Of a DNA stretch of 8,424 nt, positions 1 to 5,261 are shown in pieces. A program made the position numbers and the translations under genes. Positions within the stretch are counted from its first letter, which is position 1; each line of letters begins with the position of its first letter. The notes below the pieces were generated by a model, which saw only the letters and a list, made by a program, of their open reading frames with translations, had not been told where the DNA came from and ran no database searches. Source of the stretch: Oscillospiraceae bacterium (GTDB taxonomy: Bacteria > Bacillota > Clostridia > UMGS1883); NCBI GenBank assembly GCA_015069065.1, contig SVJI01000055.1:1-8424 (forward strand), given 5' to 3'.

Positions 1-946
1 ACAGATAACAGACACTGACCTTAAGGTTATTGATGATAAAGCTATATTCAAGGGAGTTATGCGCGTTACCGTGCTTTACAAGAGCGAAAGCGGCATCGAG
101 TATGCACAGACGGAAACATCATTTGCCCATGTTCTGGAGGCTAACGGAATACGCGATAACATGGATTTTGAACACTTGGTAAAGCCTATAGAAATATCGG
201 CATCATTTTCTTCAGGTGACGAGAATGCCCCCTGCATGATAGATTATTCTGTTGAGATGTTTCTGCGTGTTATTGCCAGATGCACGGCAGAGCTTGACTG
301 TGTTACAGATGCTTTTCTCCCCCACGGTTTATTAGAATGCAGCACCTCTCCCATTAGTGCAGACTGCATCGAGACCGTAATCGGCAAGGATGTAGACTTC
401 CGTGAAAAAATTACTCTTCCTGATACTCTACCCTCAATTGACACAATATATCAGGTAGTGGCACGGCCATTTACGGAAAGCTGCATAATTGAGGATGGTA
501 AGCTGCGTATATCCGGCTATACCGAGGTGTATCTGCTGTATCTGAGCAATGACGAGGAGGCTCCCGCCTGCAGTTACAAAACAAACGTCGATTTTTCTGT
601 GACATGTGATTCTCCCGGATGCACCATAACACCTGTTGCATCAGCGCGGCTAAGAAACATAAGTTATACAATAAGTAATGAAAACAGTATTGATATACGC
701 GGCTGTGTAGATGTAACCGTTCAATGCATAAAAACTGTGGAAACAGACATAATCTACGATGCGCAGTGCGGAAACTACGTTCCGGTTGAGCGTCCGTCCA
801 TTATCGTTTCATGCATTTGTGATGACAGAAGCCTGTGGGATATTTCCAAAGAATACTGCGTCAACCCTAACGATATACTTATGGCAAACGGTTTTGAAAA
901 TGAAACAGGGATAAAGAGCGGAATGGCACTTATAATCCCGAAATAA
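1..946 (+). CDS. sipL: SPOCS (DUF3794)/LysM spore-coat morphogenesis protein, SipL-like, 5' end cut by window edge
   Basis: The reading frame is open from position 2 with no stop, so the ATG at 59 is internal. The 19 codons before it read as domain sequence (QITDTDLKVIDDKAIFKGV) that joins smoothly to what follows. The visible 314 residues contain the end of one SPOCS/DUF3794 unit (about 1-60, ending around VTVLYK), a second unit (about 130-210, with KLRISGYTEVYLLYL), and a C-terminal LysM-like module (about 274-314: SLWDISKEYCVNPNDILMANG, ending SGMALIIPK). SPOCS repeats followed by a C-terminal LysM is the architecture of Clostridioides difficile SipL, which binds the coat ATPase SpoIVA at the forespore surface. 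By analogy this protein acts in the mother cell and is expected to be sigma-E controlled; its promoter is outside the window. It is convergent with sigG. Other SPOCS/LysM paralogues exist, so the family is certain but the exact orthology is inferred. Confidence 0.85.
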   Translation, partial: QITDTDLKVIDDKAIFKGVMRVTVLYKSESGIEYAQTETSFAHVLEANGIRDNMDFEHLVKPIEISASFSSGDENAPCMIDYSVEMFLRVIARCTAELDCVTDAFLPHGLLECSTSPISADCIETVIGKDVDFREKITLPDTLPSIDTIYQVVARPFTESCIIEDGKLRISGYTEVYLLYLSNDEEAPACSYKTNVDFSVTCDSPGCTITPVASARLRNISYTISNENSIDIRGCVDVTVQCIKTVETDIIYDAQCGNYVPVERPSIIVSCICDDRSLWDISKEYCVNPNDILMANGFENETGIKSGMALIIPK

Positions 947-962
947 AGTTTTTCTTATATGT

Positions 963-1014
963 TAAACGAGAGGGTGTTTAAAAAGTCATGACTTTTTAAA
1001 CACCCTCTCGTTTA
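963..1014. terminator. Perfect 52-bp palindrome between convergent genes, probable terminator
   Basis: The arms 963-988 and 989-1014 are exact reverse complements with no spacer; the centre is GTCATGAC. It starts 16 nt after the sipL-like stop codon. On the plus strand it is followed, after ATATG, by a run of six T (1019-1024), which fits a rho-independent terminator for that gene. On the minus strand its first three bases are the sigG stop codon, and the sequence beyond has no T-run, so termination in that direction would rely on the stem alone. The inner stem is A/T rich and the outer stem is richer in G/C (GAGAGGGTG). A dispersed palindromic repeat is an alternative. Confidence 0.75.
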
Positions 1015-1782
1015 TATGTTTTTTCTCATACTACTAATTGCACTTTTTTCAAGGCGTGACACCTGTGCCTGACTTATCCCGACCTCATTTGCAACCTCTG
1101 TCTGTGTTTTGCCACGGAAAAACCGCATCATTATAATAAGCTTCTCTCTGTCTGTGAGCTTATCCATAGCCTCACGCAGGGAGATTTTTTCAATCCATGC
1201 TTCATCAATATTTTTCTTGTCTGAAACCTGATCCATTACATAAACGGCATCCCCACCATCGTGATACACAGGTTCAAAAAGTGAGATAGGCTCCTGTATG
1301 GCATCAAGAGCCATGGCCACATCCTCCTTTGTAGAATCAATCGCGCGGGCAATCTCCTCGCAAGTTGGCTCACGGTTACTCTCATTTATTATCTTCTCAC
1401 GCACACAAAGTGCCTTGTAGGCAATATCACGCAATGAACGCGACACCCGAAGCGAATTATTATCACGCAAATATCTGCGGATTTCCCCGATAATCATCGG
1501 CACCGCATATGTGGAAAACTGCACGTCAAGCTCTGTATTAAAATTATCAATTGACTTAATAAGACCAATGCACCCAACCTGAAAAAGGTCGTCTACATTC
1601 TCACCACGGTTATTGAAACGGCCTATTACGCTGAGAACCAGTCTGAGATTTCCGCGGATAAATGTTTCACGTGCTACGGTGTCTCCTTTTTTTATTTTTT
1701 CAAAAAGCTCCTTTTTCTCCTGTGCAGTCAGTGTGGGTAGTTTTGATGTATTTACTCCGCATATTTCAACTTTACTTACCAT
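1012..1782 (-). CDS. sigG: RNA polymerase sporulation sigma factor SigG (late forespore sigma factor)
   Basis: This 256-residue sigma-70 family protein directs late transcription in the forespore. It is nearly colinear with Bacillus subtilis SigG (260 residues). Visible landmarks are the SigG-specific N-terminus KVEICGVNTSKLP (4-16), region 2 (about 44-107: GNLRLVLSVIGRFNNRGE, DDLFQVGCIGLIKSIDNF, FSTYAVPMIIGEIRRYLRDN), region 3 (about 112-185: RVSRSLRDIAYKAL, SLFEPVYHDGGDAVYVMDQ) and region 4 (about 205-253) with the helix-turn-helix TEVANEVGISQAQVSRLEKS. The start at 1782 was chosen because the conserved N-terminus begins there and GGAGG (1794-1798) lies 11 nt upstream. A longer frame to 1836 would translate the leader hairpin and adds non-homologous residues. 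The gene follows pgi rather than sigE. Residue 43 is Arg where B. subtilis has Asn45. Confidence in identity is very high. Confidence 0.97.
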   Translation of the reverse strand: MVSKVEICGVNTSKLPTLTAQEKKELFEKIKKGDTVARETFIRGNLRLVLSVIGRFNNRGENVDDLFQVGCIGLIKSIDNFNTELDVQFSTYAVPMIIGEIRRYLRDNNSLRVSRSLRDIAYKALCVREKIINESNREPTCEEIARAIDSTKEDVAMALDAIQEPISLFEPVYHDGGDAVYVMDQVSDKKNIDEAWIEKISLREAMDKLTDREKLIIMMRFFRGKTQTEVANEVGISQAQVSRLEKSAISSMRKNI

Positions 1783-1787
1783 TACAA

Positions 1788-1875
1788 AAAAAGCCTCCGC
1801 AAGAAAGATTAAGGCATTGGAGAGTGTACTCTGCATCTCCGATGCCTAATTAAATCTTTCCCACAAAGGCTTTTT
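1788..1875 (-). promoter_or_regulatory. Long hairpin in the sigG leader: pgi terminator and SD-sequestering structure
   Basis: Nested complementary arms are 1788-1796/1867-1875 (9 bp), 1803-1810/1853-1860 (8 bp), 1812-1817/1842-1847 (6 bp) and 1819-1823/1836-1840 (5 bp), closing a 12-nt loop at 1824-1835. Between the first two arms the minus-strand RNA has UUGUGG opposite UUGCGG, which can pair as five G-U wobbles and one G-C, so the helix can be continuous in that strand only. The 3' arm contains the sigG GGAGG (1794-1798) and runs into seven U (1792-1786), ending 5 nt before the ATG. It therefore resembles an intrinsic terminator for galE-pgi and also hides the sigG ribosome-binding site. 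The pairing is directly visible; the function is inferred. Confidence 0.7.
1794..1798 (-). promoter_or_regulatory. sigG Shine-Dalgarno sequence buried in a stem
   Basis: GGAGG on the minus strand lies 11 nt before the sigG ATG, a slightly long spacing. Three of its bases are in the 9-bp basal stem of the leader hairpin and the other two in the wobble-paired segment, so the whole site is paired when the hairpin forms. It decides the start at 1782. Confidence 0.7.
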
Positions 1876-1905
1876 ATTATGCAACAGAACTTTCCATTAA
1901 ATTCA
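1875..1905 (-). promoter_or_regulatory. Candidate sigma-G-type promoter of sigG
   Basis: On the minus strand TGAATT (1905-1900) is followed after exactly 18 nt by CATAATA (1881-1875). This closely matches the Bacillus sigma-G pattern (GHATR, 17-18 nt, CATWHTA); only the last -35 base differs. The match to sigma-F is weaker because the GG of its -10 motif is TT here. It lies just after the pgi stop codon (1908-1910). The expected start is near 1867-1870, which is the first arm of the leader hairpin. This would give sigG autoregulation in the forespore. No transcript data support it yet. Confidence 0.65.
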
Positions 1906-1907
1906 AA

Positions 1908-3260
1908 TTAACCGTTGAGTCTTTCCAAAAGCTCTGCCTGCTGTGCTTCATATCCGGGTTTTCCGAGAAGCGCAAACATATTCTTCTTATACGCTTCAAC
2001 ACCGGGCTGGTCAAAGGGATTTACTCCCAATATATATCCGCTGATTCCGCATGCCTTTTCAAAGAAATAAATCAGATTTCCAAGGCAGTATTCATCCATT
2101 TTTTCTATACGGAGAATAAGATTGGGCACATCACCGTCAGTATGAGCCAGAAGTGTTCCGTTGAATGCCTGCTCATTTACCAGACTTACTGTTTTACCTG
2201 CAAGGAAATTGAGTCCGTCTACGTTATCAGCATCCTCTTTTATTACTATATCCTTACGTGCATTGTCAAAAAACAGCACAGTTTCAAACATCATACGAAG
2301 TCCCTGCTGAATATACTGACCCATAGAGTGGAGGTCTGATGAGAAGTCAACAGATGCGGGGAAAATACCCTTATTTTCCTTACCCTCACTCTCACCGAAA
2401 AGCTGCTTCCACCACTCAGCAAAATAATGAACCTGAGGCTCGTAGTTAACCATTATCTCGATATTCTTACCCTTGCGGTAAAGGGCATTTCTTGCTGCAA
2501 CATACTTGTAGCAGTCGTTTTCCTCAAGCTTGGGATTATTGTACTCTTTCATTGCATCGTATGCGCCCTGCATCATCGCATCTATGTCAGCACCGCTTGC
2601 TGCTATGGGAAGAAGGCCAACAGCGGTCAGAACACTGTAACGTCCGCCAACATCATCCGGAACGACAAAGGTTTCGTACCCTTCCTCGTCAGCAAGGTTT
2701 TTAAGCGCACCCTTTTCCTTATCGGTTGTGGCAAAGATTCTTTCCTTTGCACCCTCCTTGCCATACTTTTCAATAAGCATTTCACGAAATACTCTGAACG
2801 CAATTGCCGGCTCTGTGGTAGTACCGCTCTTTGATATAATATTTACAGAGAAATCAATATCCTTAACGACTTCTATAAGGTCTGCAAGGTATGTTGAGCT
2901 GATATTATTTCCTGCAAAGAAAATCTGTACACCGTCTTTACGCGCGTCCTTACTCAGGTTGAAGAAGTTGTGATGTATCATTTCCACAGCCATTCTCGCG
3001 CCAAGGTAGCTTCCGCCGATACCAATAACGATAAGCGCCTGTGAGTTACCCTTTATTTTCTCGGCAGCTTTTTTGATTCGTGCAAATTCTTCTTTATCAT
3101 AATTTTCGGGGAGATTTACCCATCCTGTAAAATCCTTACCCCTGCCTGTTCCATTATGCAGAGTATTATGCGCCACCTCTATAAACGGTGCAAATGCCTC
3201 TACTTCATCCTTTGAAATGAATTTTTCCGCTTTGGTGTAGTCAAACCTGATTTTTGTCAT
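1908..3260 (-). CDS. pgi: Glucose-6-phosphate isomerase
   Basis: Cytoplasmic enzyme interconverting glucose 6-phosphate and fructose 6-phosphate in glycolysis and gluconeogenesis. At 450 residues it has the length of the Bacillus enzyme. Visible landmarks are the phosphate-binding IGIGGSYLGAR (79-89) and SKSGTTTEP (143-151), signature 1 DDVGGRYSVLTAVG (202-215), catalytic Glu290 in FGESEGK, His311 in SDLHSMGQ, and signature 2 GYILGVNPFDQPGVEAYKK (408-426) with Lys425. The start at 3260 is set by AAGGAGG (3275-3269) placed 8 nt upstream and by the homologous N-terminus; a frame extending to 3320 would overlap galE and is not homologous. That Shine-Dalgarno sequence overlaps the galE stop codon (3274-3276), leaving 13 nt between the genes, so co-transcription and translational coupling with galE are likely. 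Confidence 0.97.
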   Translation of the reverse strand: MTKIRFDYTKAEKFISKDEVEAFAPFIEVAHNTLHNGTGRGKDFTGWVNLPENYDKEEFARIKKAAEKIKGNSQALIVIGIGGSYLGARMAVEMIHHNFFNLSKDARKDGVQIFFAGNNISSTYLADLIEVVKDIDFSVNIISKSGTTTEPAIAFRVFREMLIEKYGKEGAKERIFATTDKEKGALKNLADEEGYETFVVPDDVGGRYSVLTAVGLLPIAASGADIDAMMQGAYDAMKEYNNPKLEENDCYKYVAARNALYRKGKNIEIMVNYEPQVHYFAEWWKQLFGESEGKENKGIFPASVDFSSDLHSMGQYIQQGLRMMFETVLFFDNARKDIVIKEDADNVDGLNFLAGKTVSLVNEQAFNGTLLAHTDGDVPNLILRIEKMDEYCLGNLIYFFEKACGISGYILGVNPFDQPGVEAYKKNMFALLGKPGYEAQQAELLERLNG

Positions 3261-3273
3261 TCCAACATCCTCC

Positions 3274-4287
3274 TTATTTTTCAAATCCATTAGGATTTTT
3301 ACTCTGCCAATTCCATGCATCCTTACACATTTGCTCTATACCTCTCGTAGCCTCCCAGCCAAGCTCTTCCTTTGCCTTTGATGCATCTGCATAGCATATT
3401 GCCACATCTCCGGGGCGGGGCGGTGCTATAACATAGGGCAGTTCTTTGCCGCAAGCCTCTGAAAACGCCTTGACAATTTCCAGTACGCTGTAGCCCTGTC
3501 CTGTGCCGAGATTATATATATGTACTCCTGGAACGTTGCTTCTCTTTTCAACAGCCTTGAGATGTCCCAGTGCCAAATCCACAACATGGATGTAGTCACG
3601 CACACCTGTACCGTCCTTTGTAGGATAACAATCACCGAATACATTTACCTTGGGAAGTCTGCCTACGGCTACCTGTGCTACATAGGGAAGCAGATTGTTC
3701 GGAATACCCTTGGGATCCTCACCCATTTCTCCGCTGCTGTGCGCACCGATAGGGTTGAAATAGCGCAGAAGTACTACGCTGAAGCGATTATCTGATACAT
3801 ATACATCACTGAGAACTCTCTCAAGCATAAGCTTGGTAGAACCGTAAGGATTTGTTGTTGAAAGCGGGAAATCCTCCTTGATGGGGACAGTCTTGGGACT
3901 TCCGTAAACAGTAGCGGATGATGAAAATACAATGTTAAATACATTGTGCTGCTTCATAACCTCAAGAAGCACGAACGTACCTGTCATATTATTGTGATAA
4001 TACTCAAGAGGCTTGGACACTGACTCACCAACAGCCTTAAGACCGGCAAAGTGAATAACAGCCTCCACGTCATGCTCGTCAAATATTCTGGACAAATACT
4101 CTCTGTCAAGAATATCACATTTATAAAAGGGGAAATCCTTTCCTGTAATTTTCTTTACCACTTCAATTGATTTTTCACATGAATTTGAAAGGTTATCCAC
4201 CACCACAATTTCATGCCCTGCATTAAGCAGTTCTACACATGTATGGCTACCGATATATCCGGCGCCGCCTGTAACAAGAATTTTCAT
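3274..4287 (-). CDS. galE: UDP-glucose 4-epimerase
   Basis: A 337-residue short-chain dehydrogenase/reductase family enzyme that interconverts UDP-glucose and UDP-galactose (Leloir pathway and supply of glycan precursors), using tightly bound NAD. Visible features are the Rossmann motif GGAGYIGSH (7-15), acidic DN at the end of strand 2 (31-32), FSSSATVYG with Ser124 (121-129), the catalytic YGSTK pair Tyr148/Lys152, and the C-terminal GDVAICYAD segment (293-301). Position 298 is Cys where E. coli has Tyr299 and the human enzyme has Cys, a position linked to acceptance of N-acetylated UDP-sugars. The ATG at 4287 is chosen: GGAGG lies 8 nt upstream and the protein begins MKILVTGG; a TTG five codons earlier lacks its own site. 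First gene of the galE-pgi operon. Confidence 0.96.
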   Translation of the reverse strand: MKILVTGGAGYIGSHTCVELLNAGHEIVVVDNLSNSCEKSIEVVKKITGKDFPFYKCDILDREYLSRIFDEHDVEAVIHFAGLKAVGESVSKPLEYYHNNMTGTFVLLEVMKQHNVFNIVFSSSATVYGSPKTVPIKEDFPLSTTNPYGSTKLMLERVLSDVYVSDNRFSVVLLRYFNPIGAHSSGEMGEDPKGIPNNLLPYVAQVAVGRLPKVNVFGDCYPTKDGTGVRDYIHVVDLALGHLKAVEKRSNVPGVHIYNLGTGQGYSVLEIVKAFSEACGKELPYVIAPPRPGDVAICYADASKAKEELGWEATRGIEQMCKDAWNWQSKNPNGFEK

Positions 4288-4319
4288 ATAATTTTCCTCC
4301 AATCCTATTCTCTTCCTAT

Positions 4320-4348
4320 ATTTTATATCACTACGGATAGTCTGTCAA
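4320..4348 (-). promoter_or_regulatory. Sigma-A promoter of the galE-pgi operon
   Basis: On the minus strand a perfect -35 TTGACA (4348-4343) is followed after 17 nt by TAAAAT (4325-4320), one mismatch from TATAAT. The predicted start near 4313 gives a leader of about 25 nt carrying the galE GGAGG site. Spacing and position are both as expected for a housekeeping promoter. Confidence 0.75.
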
Positions 4349-4458
4349 GCAAAACAAATGTATGTTTTTGACTTTTGTAAATTTATTTGCGACATATTTC
4401 AAACAAATATATTACATTCCGTCATTTTACCCCCATTACTTTCCAAATGGTAATTTTT

Positions 4459-4486
4459 AAAATAAAATGCAAATTGTTTTTGTCAA
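4459..4486 (-). promoter_or_regulatory. Second, weaker candidate promoter upstream of galE
   Basis: A second perfect TTGACA (minus strand, 4486-4481) is followed after 16 nt by TATTTT (4464-4459), two mismatches from TATAAT, in A/T-rich DNA. It would give a longer galE leader of about 165 nt or a short separate transcript. The -10 is weak, so this is tentative. Confidence 0.3.
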
Positions 4487-4514
4487 CCTGATTTTCCGCA
4501 TTAAATCGGGGTTT

Positions 4515-4574
4515 GAGTTTTTCACAGGTTTCGAAAATTTTATTGTTAATATCTGTGAAAACTGTGAAAAACTC
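4515..4574. repeat. 13-bp inverted repeat with a duplicated arm
   Basis: GAGTTTTTCACAG (4515-4527) is the exact reverse complement of CTGTGAAAAACTC (4562-4574), 34 nt apart. The nonamer CTGTGAAAA occurs twice in tandem (4553-4561 and 4562-4570), so the left arm could pair with either copy. It lies upstream of both candidate galE promoters and could be an operator or part of an RNA structure. No function is assigned. Confidence 0.6.
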
Positions 4575-4622
4575 CTGTTAATAACCTAAAATCCAGTGTT
4601 TTAAATGTTGAAAACTCCTGTT
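4563..4622. repeat. Two 17-bp direct repeats, 43 bp period
   Basis: TGTGAAAAACTCCTGTT (4563-4579) recurs as TGTTGAAAACTCCTGTT (4606-4622) with 15 of 17 bases identical. The centre-to-centre distance of 43 bp is about four helical turns, compatible with a protein binding one face of the DNA. The first copy overlaps the right arm of the inverted repeat at 4515-4574. Confidence 0.55.
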
Positions 4623-4642
4623 TTAGTTAATTTTACTTTAAA

Positions 4643-4672
4643 TTTTTATGTAAACCCAATTTTACATAAAAA
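4643..4672. repeat. 12-bp A/T-rich inverted repeat
   Basis: TTTTTATGTAAA (4643-4654) and TTTACATAAAAA (4661-4672) are exact reverse complements around a 6-nt loop (CCCAAT). It stands about 70 bp beyond the terminator hairpin of the ACT gene on the minus strand. It has little G/C and no following T-run, so it is not a standard terminator; a protein-binding site or a cruciform-prone sequence is possible. Confidence 0.5.
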
Positions 4673-4742
4673 AATAATAATCAATGAATTATATAAACCA
4701 AAATTATTACATATTATTTCATATTTTATCCTTTTATGACAT

Positions 4743-4800
4743 AAATCCCCCTAAAGAATCGGCATCACTCACCTTTAAGATGCCATTCTAAGGGGGATTT
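4743..4800 (-). terminator. Terminator hairpin of the ior-paaK-ACT operon
   Basis: Arms 4743-4752/4791-4800 (10 bp, including a run of five G-C pairs), 4755-4759/4785-4789 (5 bp) and 4761-4766/4779-4784 (6 bp) form a long stem around a 12-nt loop. It begins 14 nt after the stop codon of the ACT gene. On the minus strand the stem ends GGGGGATTT followed by ATG, so a strong U-tract is missing. Position and stem stability still make termination the best explanation. Confidence 0.7.
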
Positions 4801-4814
4801 TAAGTCTTTTTCTT

Positions 4815-5246
4815 TTACAGATTATCTATGTTTTCCTGTGTTACCAGCTTTACGCCGTTTTCTGTAAGTATTTTTGCAGCTTTTTCATTATCTTCAACAC
4901 GGAGAACAACATAAGCGTGCTTTCCTGAAATCGTGATAAAAGCATACAGATATTCAACGTTAATGTTGTTTTGGCTCATAAGCTGAAGCACCTCTGAAAG
5001 TCCACCTGCAACATCGGGGATTTCAACACCAATAACCTTGGTAATTGAAACCACACAATCATTTTTGCTAAGTGCTTCCTTAGCCTTTTCAACATCGTTT
5101 ACTATCAGCCTGAGAATACCAAACTCCTGTGTATCTGCCACACTAAGCGCTCTTATACTTACGCCTGCATCTGCAATGCTCTGTGTAATCTGTGCAACTG
5201 TACCTGCCTTATTTTCAACAAATATTGATAACTGCTTGATTGTCAT
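4815..5246 (-). CDS. Small protein with two ACT domains, probable amino-acid-sensing regulator of the operon
   Basis: A 143-residue cytoplasmic protein made of two ACT modules, about 4-65 (QLSIFVENKAGTVAQITQSI, with the conserved N-KAG-L/V turn) and about 69-143 (GVEIPDVAGGLSEVLQLMSQ, ISGKHAYVVLRVED). No catalytic domain is attached. ACT domains bind small ligands, usually amino acids. Stand-alone double-ACT proteins are commonly found beside phenylacetate-CoA ligase in anaerobes, as here, which suggests binding of an aromatic amino acid or related acid; the ligand and target are unknown. The ATG at 5246 has AAGGAG 8 nt upstream; a GTG three codons earlier would touch that site and is rejected. 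The gap to paaK is 15 nt. Last gene of the operon. Confidence 0.88.
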   Translation of the reverse strand: MTIKQLSIFVENKAGTVAQITQSIADAGVSIRALSVADTQEFGILRLIVNDVEKAKEALSKNDCVVSITKVIGVEIPDVAGGLSEVLQLMSQNNINVEYLYAFITISGKHAYVVLRVEDNEKAAKILTENGVKLVTQENIDNL

Positions 5247-5261
5247 TTTCTCCACTCCTTT

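Larger units (their letters stand above)
4288..4814. other. AT-rich intergenic region between the ACT gene and galE
   Basis: About 527 bp without a convincing gene on either strand. It contains, from right to left, the terminator hairpin of the ior-paaK-ACT operon (4743-4800), an A/T-only-flanked inverted repeat (4643-4672), a cluster of inverted and direct repeats (4515-4622), a weak candidate promoter (4459-4486) and the galE promoter (4320-4348). The rest is low-complexity A/T sequence. A small non-coding RNA in the middle cannot be excluded. Confidence 0.8.

Noticed and set aside
59..61. ATG as start of the sipL-like gene
   Set aside because: The frame is open to the left edge and the codons before this ATG encode continuous SPOCS-domain sequence, so it is an internal methionine of a gene cut by the window.
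1783..1836. N-terminal extension of sigG by 18 residues
   Set aside because: It would translate the leader hairpin, is not homologous to SigG, and ignores the GGAGG placed for the ATG at 1782.
2427..2834. Plus-strand open frame of 135 codons
   Set aside because: Fully antisense to pgi, without a recognisable domain or ribosome-binding site of note.
4643..4672. Rho-independent terminator
   Set aside because: The stem is almost all A/T and neither strand has a suitable T-run after it.
4507..4740. Chromosomal replication origin
   Set aside because: The nonamers match the DnaA box at only seven of nine positions, and no dnaA, dnaN, rpmH or gidA gene is nearby.
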